From Ferruginibacter sp. (GTDB lineage Bacteria; Bacteroidota; Bacteroidia; Chitinophagales; Chitinophagaceae), in NCBI GenBank assembly GCA_025352525.1, contig JANXTG010000056.1:1-48291 (forward strand): a DNA stretch of 48,291 nt, written 5' to 3'. The notes below the pieces were generated by a model. The model ran no database searches. It had not been told where the DNA came from and was given only the letters and a program-made list of their open reading frames with translations. Below are positions 26,090 through 33,927 of the stretch, in pieces. Numbering within the stretch: the first letter of the stretch is position 1; every line of letters begins with the position of its first letter. A program made the position numbers and the translations under genes.

Positions 26090-26416
26090 TTTATTTTCAT
26101 TTTATTAATCTTTTTATAAAATAAAAAACTTTAGTAATACAATTATAAATATTGTAGTAATTTCCAATTTTTAATCCTACAATTTCAGATCATAGAATAT
26201 ATTATCACAAATATCTCCTATAAAAAATATTTTGCAAAACATATAAATTTTGTCAAAATCCCTTTTTATTTTATACCCACTTCTTCTACTCCATTTATTG
26301 TGCGACGTTGATACTTTAATTAAACGATTAATTATAAACCATGTCTGTTTATTGATCGCATGAATTGAGGCATTTACGAAGTGCCCTTATTTTTTAAAAA
26401 TTTATAGATATTTATA
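26090..26416. other. AT-rich leader region before the arginine operon
   Basis: About 330 bases with no credible ORF. It holds a 7-4-7 palindrome at 26317-26334. Close to the operon there is a weak GGCA/TGCC hairpin followed by CTTATTTTTT at about 26368-26396, which could be an attenuator but is too weak to assert. I see no clear TAnnTTTG box with a -33 partner. Confidence 0.4.
26317..26334. promoter_or_regulatory. Palindrome upstream of the arginine operon, candidate operator
   Basis: TAATTAA-ACGA-TTAATTA: perfect seven-base arms around a four-base centre, 82 bases before the GNAT start codon. Its size and AT-rich symmetry resemble the layout of ArgR boxes, though the sequence is not the E. 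coli consensus. No regulator gene is in the window, so binding by an ArgR-type repressor is an inference. Confidence 0.35.
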
Positions 26417-27094
26417 ATGCAAAATCAGTTTGAGATATGTATTGCAACAAGTGATCATCAAAACTTTGCCGTAATTATTGCAGCAGAAATGGAATCTTCT
26501 GCCAAAGCCCGTGGAACAGGAATTGCAAAAAGAACAGCATCATACATTGCTGAAAAAATGCTGGAGGGTAAAGCTGTTATTGCTTTCAACAAAGATGGAA
26601 TTTGGGCAGGTTTCTGTTACATTGAAACTTGGAGCCACGGACAATATGTTGCTAATTCAGGTTTAATTGTTGCTCCAGAATTTAGAAAAAGTGGTCTCGC
26701 AAAAGCCATTAAGAAAAAAATTTTTAGATTGAGCAGAACGACTTACCCCGAATCGAAATTATTTGGTTTAACAACTGGTCTGCCCGTTATGAAAATAAAT
26801 TCTGATTTGGGTTATGAGCCGGTAACCTACAGTGAACTTACACAGGATGACGCTTTTTGGGCAGGTTGTAAAAGCTGTGTGAACTATGAAATTTTGTTGA
26901 GCAAAGAAAGAAAAAATTGTATGTGCACAGCCATGTTGTATGACCCTAAAGATCATTATGAACCTGAGGAAACAAAAGAAGATTTTAAGCAGCATTCAAA
27001 ATTATATGACCGGTTTATGCGCATAAAACAATGGAAATTATTACGACCTTTTTTAAAGAAAGATCTCATAAAATTCTTTTCATTTTTTAATTAA
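26417..27094 (+). CDS. GNAT-family acyltransferase heading the arginine operon
   Basis: 225 aa. The acyl-CoA-binding motif is at about 80-97 (ANSGLIVAPEFRKSGLAKAI, with R-x-x-G-x-A). After the GNAT core comes a Cys4 cluster, C151-x2-C154 and C168-x-C170, suggestive of a bound zinc. It sits 5 bases before argG and is first in an operon that contains no argA or argJ. The simplest idea is that it supplies the first step, N-acylation of glutamate, with acetyl-CoA or succinyl-CoA. That function is inferred from position only. A regulatory acetyltransferase is the alternative. Confidence 0.82.
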   Translation: MQNQFEICIATSDHQNFAVIIAAEMESSAKARGTGIAKRTASYIAEKMLEGKAVIAFNKDGIWAGFCYIETWSHGQYVANSGLIVAPEFRKSGLAKAIKKKIFRLSRTTYPESKLFGLTTGLPVMKINSDLGYEPVTYSELTQDDAFWAGCKSCVNYEILLSKERKNCMCTAMLYDPKDHYEPEETKEDFKQHSKLYDRFMRIKQWKLLRPFLKKDLIKFFSFFN

Positions 27095-27099
27095 ATAAT

Positions 27100-28290
27100 A
27101 TGAATAATAAAATTATTTTGGCATTTAGTGGCGGATTGGATACAACGTATTGTGCTATTTATCTGAAAAAAATTAAAAATTACGAAGTTCATGCAATTAC
27201 CGTGAACACGGGTGGTTTTAACGAAGATGAAGTTGCGGCCATAAAAAAGCATGCAGAAGATTTAGGCGTGGCTTCTTATACATGCATTGACGTGACAGAA
27301 AAATATTACGAAAGCTGTATTAAATTTTTAATTTTTGGAAACGTTTTAAAAAATGCGACGTATCCGCTAAGTGTTAGCGCGGAGAGAATGGTACAAGCAA
27401 TAACTGTTGCAGATTATGCAAAACAAATAAATGCTGATGCGGTTGCACATGGCAGTACCGGCGCAGGTAATGACCAGATAAGATTTGATATGGTTTTTCA
27501 GACAATGATACCCGATGTTGAGATTGTTACACCCATAAGAGATCTTAGATTAAGTAGAGAAGATGAGATAAAATTTCTCAGAGAAAATAATGTGAAGATG
27601 AATTTTGAAAAAGCGGCATACAGCATTAACAAAGGCTTGTGGGGCACTTCAGTTGGTGGAAAAGAAACGTTGACAAGTAAAGATTACTTACCTGATGCTG
27701 CTTGGCCAACACCCGTTACATCATCCGAAGAAATGCAAATTGTTTTATCTTTTAAGCAAGGAGAATTGGTTGGAATAAATGATGAGGTATTTGAAAATAA
27801 AGTTGCAGCCATTCAAGCGCTGCATGCTTTGGCGCAACCTTATGGCATTGGCAGAGATATTCATGTGGGCGATACAATTATTGGTATTAAAGGGCGTGTT
27901 GGTTTTGAAGCAGCAGCATCCATTATTATTATTAAAGCACACCATCTTTTAGAAAAGCATACCCTTACAAAAAATCAGCTTTACTGGAAAGACCAGTTGA
28001 GTACTTGGTATGGTAACTGGCTGCATGAAGGACAATTGCTTGACCCGACAATGCGAAACATAGAAAGCTTTTTAACCGATACACAAAAATATGTAACAGG
28101 AAAAGTATTTGTAACGCTTTTGCCATATCGTTATTTACTTACAGGGATTGAGAGTGAAAATGATTTGATGAACAACAAATTTGGCAGTTATGGGGAAATG
28201 AACAACAGTTGGTCAGGCGATGATGTAAAAGGATTTGCAAAAATATTCGGAAATCAAAATACCATTTATCAGCTTACCCACAATAAATAA
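27100..28290 (+). CDS. argG: Argininosuccinate synthase
   Basis: 396 aa. It condenses citrulline and aspartate using ATP, the penultimate step of arginine synthesis. The PP-loop ATP motif AFSGGLDTTY is at 8-17, with HGSTGAGNDQIRFD at about 118-131 (citrulline/aspartate binding) and SVGGKETL further on. Length is typical. It is second in the operon; argC begins one base after its stop codon, indicating translational coupling. Confidence 0.96.
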   Translation: MNNKIILAFSGGLDTTYCAIYLKKIKNYEVHAITVNTGGFNEDEVAAIKKHAEDLGVASYTCIDVTEKYYESCIKFLIFGNVLKNATYPLSVSAERMVQAITVADYAKQINADAVAHGSTGAGNDQIRFDMVFQTMIPDVEIVTPIRDLRLSREDEIKFLRENNVKMNFEKAAYSINKGLWGTSVGGKETLTSKDYLPDAAWPTPVTSSEEMQIVLSFKQGELVGINDEVFENKVAAIQALHALAQPYGIGRDIHVGDTIIGIKGRVGFEAAASIIIIKAHHLLEKHTLTKNQLYWKDQLSTWYGNWLHEGQLLDPTMRNIESFLTDTQKYVTGKVFVTLLPYRYLLTGIESENDLMNNKFGSYGEMNNSWSGDDVKGFAKIFGNQNTIYQLTHNK

Positions 28291-28291
28291 A

Positions 28292-29272
28292 ATGAGTAGT
28301 AAAATTAATGTTGGTATTGTTGGCGGTGCCGGTTACACTGCTGGTGAACTTATTCGTTTGCTGTTAAATCACCCCAACGTTAATATAAATTTTGTGCACA
28401 GCAAAAGCAATACAGGCAAGCATTTATATGATATTCACAACGATCTCTTTGGAGATACTGTTTTGTTATTTGTTGAAGAAATTTCTAATGATGTAGATGT
28501 TATTTTTTTATGCGTTGGTTTTACAGAAGCAAGAAAGTTTTTACAGGAAAATAATTTAAAATCATCTACCAAAATAATTGATTTATCACACGATTTTAGA
28601 TTGGAAGGCAGCAATAACATTGAAGATAGAAATTTTGTATATGGCCTGCCTGAATTAAATAAAGAGCAAATCATACTTGCAAAAAATATTGCAAATCCCG
28701 GTTGTTTTGCTACCTGTATTCAGTTGGGATTACTGCCTTTAGCAAAAGAAAAATTATTAACCACAATTCATACAACCGGCATAACAGGCAGTACAGGCGC
28801 AGGACAGGCTCTTCAGGCTACTTCGCACTTTTCGTGGCGGAGCAATAATATTCAGGCGTACAAAACCCTGTCTCACCAACATGATGATGAAATAAAACAA
28901 TCCTTAATTCAACTACAGCAAAGTGAAGTATTAATAAATTTTATTCCATGGCGTGGAGATTTTGCAAGGGGTATTTTCGTAACCAGTTATTGTGAAACGG
29001 ACTTAAGTTTAGATGACGCAAATGATTTATTTAAAACCTTTTACAAACCTCATCCCTTTGTGCATGTAAGCGATGTAATGATCGATTTAAAACAGGTTGT
29101 AAATACCAATAAATGTGTTTTGCATATTGAAAAAGTAAACACCCATATTGTTATACACTCGGTTATTGATAATTTACTGAAAGGCGCATCAGGACAGGCT
29201 TTGCAGAATATGAATTTGATGTTTGGATTGCGAGAAGAAACAGGACTTCATTTAAAAGCCTCTAAATTTTAA
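28292..29272 (+). CDS. argC: N-acyl-gamma-glutamyl-phosphate reductase
   Basis: 326 aa from the ATG at 28292 (MSSKINVGIVGGAGYTAGEL). An in-frame ATG at 28235 lies inside argG and is not needed. It reduces the N-acylglutamyl phosphate made by ArgB to the semialdehyde with NADPH. The NADP-binding GGAGYTAGEL is near the N-terminus, the active-site Cys is in IANPGCFATC (about 139-148), and a HQHDDEIKQ segment holds the catalytic His region. It is followed by argD after three bases. Confidence 0.95.
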   Translation: MSSKINVGIVGGAGYTAGELIRLLLNHPNVNINFVHSKSNTGKHLYDIHNDLFGDTVLLFVEEISNDVDVIFLCVGFTEARKFLQENNLKSSTKIIDLSHDFRLEGSNNIEDRNFVYGLPELNKEQIILAKNIANPGCFATCIQLGLLPLAKEKLLTTIHTTGITGSTGAGQALQATSHFSWRSNNIQAYKTLSHQHDDEIKQSLIQLQQSEVLINFIPWRGDFARGIFVTSYCETDLSLDDANDLFKTFYKPHPFVHVSDVMIDLKQVVNTNKCVLHIEKVNTHIVIHSVIDNLLKGASGQALQNMNLMFGLREETGLHLKASKF

Positions 29273-29275
29273 TAA

Positions 29276-30406
29276 ATGAAATTATTTGATGTTTACCCCA
29301 TAAATCACATCGCTATAGAGCGTGCTGAAGGAAGTTATGTTTGGGATACCGAAGACAATAAATATCTTGATATGTATGGCGGACATGCAGTAATTTCTAT
29401 TGGGCATACACATCCACATTATGTTTTAAGATTACAGGAGCAATTAAAAAAAATTGCTTTTTATTCTAACTCCATTGAAATACCGATTCAAAAGGAACTC
29501 GCAGATAAATTAGGGAAGATTTCGGGTAAAGAAGATTACCAGTTATTTCTCTGTAACAGCGGTGCAGAAGCAAACGAAAATGCATTAAAACTTGCATCAT
29601 TTTACAACGGAAGAAAAAAGATTATATCTTTTTCCAAAGCCTTTCACGGTAGAACTTCCTTGGCAGTAGCCGTAACAGACAATAAAAATATTGTTGCACC
29701 TGTAAACGAAACGGATAATGTAAGTTTTCTTCCTTTTAATGATGAGGTTGCCCTAGCTAATTATTTTGAACATTACGGTAATGAAATTTCCTCTGTAATA
29801 ATTGAAGGAATACAGGGAGTGGGTGGAATTAGAGAAGCCAGTAAATCCTTTTTGCAATTGATAAGATCGCTTTGTACAAAGTATAATGCAGTTTACATTG
29901 CAGATAGTGTACAATGCGGTTACGGGCGAACAGGCGATTTTTTTGCGCATGATTATGCAGGTGTGCAAGCAGATATTTATAGCATAGCAAAAGGCATGGG
30001 TAACGGTTTTCCAATTGGCGGAATTTTGATTGCACCTCATATTCAGCCAAAGCATTTTATGTTGGGCACAACATTTGGCGGTAACCATCTGGCATGTGCT
30101 GCAGCCTTAGCCGTTTTAGAAGTTATAGAAGCCGAGCAGCTCTTGATGAATGCTAAAAATATGGGCGATTATTTGCTTGAAAATCTTAAAAAAATTCCTC
30201 AAATAAAAGAATTACGTGGTAGAGGTTTGATGATTGGAATTGAAATGCCGGATGAACTTGCACATATAAAACAGGCACTTTTAAGACAGGAAAAAATTTT
30301 TACGGGAGAAGCAAAACCAAATACCATAAGGCTGTTACCGGCTTTAAATATTTCTAAAATAGAAGCAGACTTATTTTTAAATTCATTTGCTGCGCTCTTA
30401 AAATAG
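29276..30406 (+). CDS. argD: N-acylornithine aminotransferase
   Basis: 376 aa class III pyridoxal-phosphate aminotransferase. It converts N-acylglutamate semialdehyde to N-acylornithine with glutamate as donor. Visible features are CNSGAEANENALKLA (phosphate-binding turn, about 92-106), KAFHGRTSLA, the Asp in YIADSVQCGYGRTG (about 208-221) that contacts the pyridine nitrogen, and the Schiff-base Lys in SIAKGMGNGFPIGG (Lys near 239). The first residues MKLFDVYPIN are typical of the Bacteroidota form. Gaps to its neighbours are 3 and 6 bases. Confidence 0.94.
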   Translation: MKLFDVYPINHIAIERAEGSYVWDTEDNKYLDMYGGHAVISIGHTHPHYVLRLQEQLKKIAFYSNSIEIPIQKELADKLGKISGKEDYQLFLCNSGAEANENALKLASFYNGRKKIISFSKAFHGRTSLAVAVTDNKNIVAPVNETDNVSFLPFNDEVALANYFEHYGNEISSVIIEGIQGVGGIREASKSFLQLIRSLCTKYNAVYIADSVQCGYGRTGDFFAHDYAGVQADIYSIAKGMGNGFPIGGILIAPHIQPKHFMLGTTFGGNHLACAAALAVLEVIEAEQLLMNAKNMGDYLLENLKKIPQIKELRGRGLMIGIEMPDELAHIKQALLRQEKIFTGEAKPNTIRLLPALNISKIEADLFLNSFAALLK

Positions 30407-30412
30407 AAAATT

Positions 30413-31384
30413 ATGCAAAATTTTATTTCTGTAAAAGATGTTGATGATATTAATATTCTTGCTGATAAAGCCCTTGCGTACAAACAAAATCCTTTGCTAC
30501 ATAAAAGTTTGGGCGCAAATAAGAGAATAGGATTGTTGTTTTTAAACCCAAGTCTGCGCACAAGAATTAGTACGCAGATTGCCGCAGAAAATTTAGGGAT
30601 GCAGGTAGTAACTTTAAATGTTGATAGGGATGGTTGGAAATTAGAATTTGAAGAAGAAGCCATCATGAGCGGCACATCTGTTGAACATGTAAAAGATGCT
30701 GCGCCAATTCTTGGAAATTATTTTGATATTTTAGCCGTTCGAAGTTTCCCAGGTCTTGTAAATAAAGCAGAAGATTATAGTGAGCATATTATAAAACAAT
30801 TTATGAAATATGCCGGCATACCGATTGTGAGTTTGGAGACTTCAACCCTTCATCCATTACAAAGTTTAACGGATGTTATTACTATAAAAGAATCGATAGC
30901 AAATTCTAACTATTTAAATCTTAAAAAACCTAAGGTTGTATTAACATGGGCACCACATATTAAACCCTTGCCGCAATGTGTTGCCAATAGTTTTGCTCAA
31001 TGGATTAATGCCTGGGACGAAGTAGAATTTGTAATTGCACACCCCGAAGAATACGAATTAAATGAAGAGTTTACAAATGGCGCTACCATTACACATAACC
31101 AGCAGGAAGCATTAAAAGATGCAGATTTTGTATATGTAAAAAACTGGAGTACATACATTGATTACGGCAAAATTTATAACAACGATCCTTCATGGATGCT
31201 GACACCAAAATCTTTGGAAATAACAAACAATGCAAAACTGATGCATTGTTTACCTGTTCGAAGAAATGTAGAATTAAGCGATGAAGTTTTAGACAGTGGA
31301 AACAGTCTGGTAACTGTGCAGGCTGGAAACAGAATTTGGGCTGCGCAAGCAGTATTAGCAGAAATATTAGCAGAAATAAAATAA
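30413..31384 (+). CDS. argF': N-succinyl/N-acetylornithine carbamoyltransferase
   Basis: 323 aa. It carbamoylates an N-acylated ornithine rather than free ornithine. The carbamoyl-phosphate motif is PSLRTR (46-51), and the family-specific DGWKLEF (73-79) supplies a Trp near residue 75. HPLQSLTD (about 147-154) and HCLPVRRN (about 281-288) complete the site. From memory, the residue aligned to Glu92 of the Xanthomonas acetylornithine enzyme and Pro90 of the Bacteroides fragilis succinylornithine enzyme is Val90 here (SGTSVEHV). Changing that Glu to Pro, Ser, Ala or Val is reported to switch preference to succinylornithine, so the succinyl substrate is favoured. Confidence 0.92.
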   Translation: MQNFISVKDVDDINILADKALAYKQNPLLHKSLGANKRIGLLFLNPSLRTRISTQIAAENLGMQVVTLNVDRDGWKLEFEEEAIMSGTSVEHVKDAAPILGNYFDILAVRSFPGLVNKAEDYSEHIIKQFMKYAGIPIVSLETSTLHPLQSLTDVITIKESIANSNYLNLKKPKVVLTWAPHIKPLPQCVANSFAQWINAWDEVEFVIAHPEEYELNEEFTNGATITHNQQEALKDADFVYVKNWSTYIDYGKIYNNDPSWMLTPKSLEITNNAKLMHCLPVRRNVELSDEVLDSGNSLVTVQAGNRIWAAQAVLAEILAEIK

Positions 31385-31389
31385 TATTT

Positions 31390-32175
31390 ATGGAGAAAAT
31401 CTTTGTAATAAAAATTGGTGGAAATATTATTGACAATGCTGAATCGCTTGATGTTTTTTTGCAGCAATTTTTCGAAATTAAAGAACCAAAAATATTAATA
31501 CATGGTGGTGGAAAACTAGCTACTGATTTGGCTGCAAATCTTAATATAAACCAACAATTAATTGAAGGAAGAAGAATAACAGATGCTGCCACACTTGAAG
31601 TGGTAACAATGGTTTATGCTGGTGCTATAAATAAAAATATCGTAGCAAAATTGCAGGCAAATGAATGTAATGCTCTGGGATTGTGTGGTGCAGATGCTAA
31701 TTTAATTTCAGCCAGTAAACGCCCGGTAAAAGAAATTGATTACGGCTTTGTGGGCGATATTAAAGACAACGGAATAAATACTTCTTTTTTACAGCTGCTT
31801 TTTCAAAATAATATAACACCCGTAATTGCACCAATTACGCACAACAACGACGGACAGTTATTAAACACAAATGCGGATAGTATTGCTAATGAAATAGCAA
31901 AAGCATTGTCCACAAAATTTAAAGTTCACTTGATTTATTGTTTTAATAAAAAAGGTATTTTAAAAAATGTGAAGGATGAAAATTCAGTAATAGAAACTAT
32001 CTCAAATGAAACGGCTGCTGATTTAAAATTAGAAGGAAGCATACATGAAGGAATGATTCCAAAAATTGACAATGCCCTGCAGGCAATCGCAGCCGGTGTC
32101 TATAAGGTTAGTCTAGGCCATGCGTTAGAATTAAGTGAAATAGTTAAAGGCAATGCTGGAACGGATATTCAATAA
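31390..32175 (+). CDS. argB: N-acylglutamate kinase
   Basis: 261 aa from the ATG at 31390 (MEKIFVIKIGG); an in-frame ATG at 31336 lies inside argF'. It phosphorylates N-acylglutamate in the second step of the pathway. The amino-acid-kinase motifs KIGGNIID (about 8-15) and LIHGGGK (about 37-43, glycine-rich phosphate loop), together with ALGLCGADAN and NTNADSIANEIA, are present. The feedback-inhibition N-terminal helix of longer, arginine-sensitive kinases is absent, so this form is probably not arginine-inhibited. The tight spacing of the operon ends here with a 74-base gap before the toxin-antitoxin pair. Confidence 0.94.
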   Translation: MEKIFVIKIGGNIIDNAESLDVFLQQFFEIKEPKILIHGGGKLATDLAANLNINQQLIEGRRITDAATLEVVTMVYAGAINKNIVAKLQANECNALGLCGADANLISASKRPVKEIDYGFVGDIKDNGINTSFLQLLFQNNITPVIAPITHNNDGQLLNTNADSIANEIAKALSTKFKVHLIYCFNKKGILKNVKDENSVIETISNETAADLKLEGSIHEGMIPKIDNALQAIAAGVYKVSLGHALELSEIVKGNAGTDIQ

Positions 32176-32202
32176 GTTTTTTTGCTAAAGAAGCTCTCCA
32201 AA

Positions 32203-32212
32203 CTGTTAACAG
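32203..32212. promoter_or_regulatory. Ten-base palindrome before the toxin-antitoxin pair, candidate operator
   Basis: CTGTTAACAG is a perfect palindrome ten bases upstream of the TAAATTTG box and within the argB-antitoxin gap. Autoregulation at such sites is usual for toxin-antitoxin operons, so this is a reasonable candidate operator, but binding is not shown. Confidence 0.35.
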
Positions 32213-32222
32213 ATTTTAATTG

Positions 32223-32230
32223 TAAATTTG
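32223..32230 (+). promoter_or_regulatory. Candidate -7 box (TAAATTTG) for the toxin-antitoxin pair
   Basis: An exact TAnnTTTG match 19 bases before the antitoxin ATG. It suggests the pair can be transcribed independently of the upstream arginine genes. The -33 element is missing at the expected distance. Confidence 0.4.
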
Positions 32231-32249
32231 AACTATAAAAAATATTTTT

Positions 32250-32447
32250 ATGAGCATATCAGAAATGAAATTAATTGCCATTAATGAAATAACGAAGTTG
32301 GAAAATGAAAATGCAGTAAAAGAGATTTTAGAACATCTTGCAAAAATTAATCTAGCATCAGATTCAACAAAATCTTTGAATCTTTTTCAACATTATGATA
32401 AAATAAAAGAGCAATACAGCACTACATTACAAAAACTTGCACAATGA
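32250..32447 (+). CDS. Putative antitoxin partner of Doc toxin
   Basis: 65 aa, acidic-basic and mostly helical in appearance (EMKLIAINEITKLENENAVK), with no Phd-like beta-strand N-terminus such as the NFRTARGNLSEVL of P1 Phd. Its assignment rests on context: it precedes a Doc toxin and its TGA overlaps the toxin's ATG by four bases (ATGA at 32444-32447), the usual antitoxin-first order with translational coupling. It could neutralise the toxin with its C-terminal third, which would be disordered until bound, as known for Phd. The family is not one I can name. Confidence 0.7.
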   Translation: MSISEMKLIAINEITKLENENAVKEILEHLAKINLASDSTKSLNLFQHYDKIKEQYSTTLQKLAQ

Positions 32448-32821
32448 TTTTAATAGGTGATGTTTTACGGTTACACGAAGCTTCCATAAATGACTTCGGA
32501 GGTTCAAAAGGTGTGCGAGATTTAGGCCTTTTAGAAAGTGCTATAGCCAGACCTTTTCAAACATTTGGCGGGGAATATTTATATTTCACTGCTATTGAGA
32601 TGGCTGCGGCTTTGGGTGAAAGTATGATTATCAATCACCCTTTTATTGACGGAAATAAAAGAACAGGAATATTATGCATTATTGCTCTGCTATTTGAATT
32701 TAATTTAAAATTAAATGCTGATCAAGAAAGCACTTACAACTTCACCATTCAAATATCTACAGGTGAAATAAAGTTTGAAGAAATAGTATTTTGGCTAAAA
32801 AATAATACAGAAGCTGTATAA
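32444..32821 (+). CDS. doc: Doc-type (Fic fold) toxin
   Basis: 125 aa, almost the length of P1 Doc (126 aa). The Fic/Doc active motif is HPFIDGNKRTG at 65-75: catalytic His65, Asp69 and Lys72 in place of the Gly of true Fic AMP-transferases. In P1 Doc the corresponding Lys version phosphorylates EF-Tu and arrests translation, so phosphotransferase activity is expected rather than AMPylation. An N-terminal segment, RDLGLLESAIARPFQTFGG, is typical of Doc. It sits between argB and argE, 32 bases before argE, transcribed in the same direction. Confidence 0.9.
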   Translation: MILIGDVLRLHEASINDFGGSKGVRDLGLLESAIARPFQTFGGEYLYFTAIEMAAALGESMIINHPFIDGNKRTGILCIIALLFEFNLKLNADQESTYNFTIQISTGEIKFEEIVFWLKNNTEAV

Positions 32822-32853
32822 TGTATCTACAATGAAAATGAGTTTGTTTATAA

Positions 32854-33918
32854 ATGACTACAATATCAAATCTTACAAAAGAAGCCATTGAGCTTTTACA
32901 AAGTTTAATACAAACGCCTTCTTTAAGCAGACAGGAAGATAAAACTGCCACTATTTTAAAAAATTATTTAGAAAAAAATTGTACATACGTACAAAGATTA
33001 AAGAATAATATCTGGGTACAAAATCAGTATTTTGATAGAGATAACCCTACTATACTTTTAAACAGTCACCACGATACAGTCCCCGCCAACATGGGTTACA
33101 CAAGAAATTATTTTGATGGAATAATTGAAAATGAAAAACTTTTTGGGTTAGGTAGCAACGATGCAGGTGGAGCATTGGTAAGTCTACTGGCAACCTTTTT
33201 ACATTTTTACTCAAAAGAAAATTTAGCTTACAATTTAGTTTTTGCAGCTACGGGTGAAGAAGAAATTTCCGGTACGGATGGAATAGAATTGTTGTATGCC
33301 CAATTGCCAAATATTGATGTTGCCATTGTTGGTGAACCCACACAAATGCAAATGGCTGTGGCAGAGAAAGGGTTATTGGTTATTGACTGCACTGTTAATG
33401 GAATAGCGGGTCATGCAGCAAGAGAGGAAGGTGAAAATGCCATTTACAAAGCGTTAAAAGATATTGAGTGGTTTCAAAATTTTAAGTTTGAAAAAGTATC
33501 GGAATTGCTTGGACCGGTAAAAATGAGCGTGACCATTTTAAATGCGGGTTTGCAACACAATATGGTGCCGGAAGTCTGTACTTTTACAGTTGATATTCGG
33601 ATAAACGAATTGTATTCACACCAAGAAATATTAAAAACAATTTCAGAAAATACTTCCTGTTTAGTAGTTCCTCGCAGCACAAGAATTAAATCATCATCAA
33701 TCGACATTTCGCATCCACTGGTACAATCAGGAATTATACTTGGAAGAAAAATCTATGGTTCTCCAACCACATCTGACAAAGCCTTGATAAGCTGCCCAGC
33801 CCTAAAAATGGGCCCAGGTGACAGTGCAAGAAGCCACACAGCTGATGAGTTTATTTATATAAAAGAAATTGAAGAGGGAATAAAAATTTACATCAAATTA
33901 CTTGAAAATATTTTATAA
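32854..33918 (+). CDS. argE: N-acylornithine/N-acylcitrulline deacylase (M20 peptidase family)
   Basis: 354 aa metal-dependent amidohydrolase that removes the acyl group from N-acylcitrulline in the ArgF' route, so it would act after ArgF'. Metal ligands are seen in LLNSHHDTVPA (about 68-78) and GSNDAGG (about 98-104). The catalytic ATGEEEISG is near 133-141 and EPTQ near 159-162. The dimerisation domain follows and the last metal-binding His is in SARSHTADE near the C-terminus. It is 32 bases after the toxin gene and 9 before argH. Whether it accepts succinyl or acetyl substrates is not readable from sequence. Confidence 0.9.
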   Translation: MTTISNLTKEAIELLQSLIQTPSLSRQEDKTATILKNYLEKNCTYVQRLKNNIWVQNQYFDRDNPTILLNSHHDTVPANMGYTRNYFDGIIENEKLFGLGSNDAGGALVSLLATFLHFYSKENLAYNLVFAATGEEEISGTDGIELLYAQLPNIDVAIVGEPTQMQMAVAEKGLLVIDCTVNGIAGHAAREEGENAIYKALKDIEWFQNFKFEKVSELLGPVKMSVTILNAGLQHNMVPEVCTFTVDIRINELYSHQEILKTISENTSCLVVPRSTRIKSSSIDISHPLVQSGIILGRKIYGSPTTSDKALISCPALKMGPGDSARSHTADEFIYIKEIEEGIKIYIKLLENIL

Positions 33919-33927
33919 TTATTCATC

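Noticed and set aside
32250..32447. Calling the antitoxin Phd
   Set aside because: It lacks the Phd N-terminal DNA-binding pattern; only its position before Doc supports the antitoxin role.
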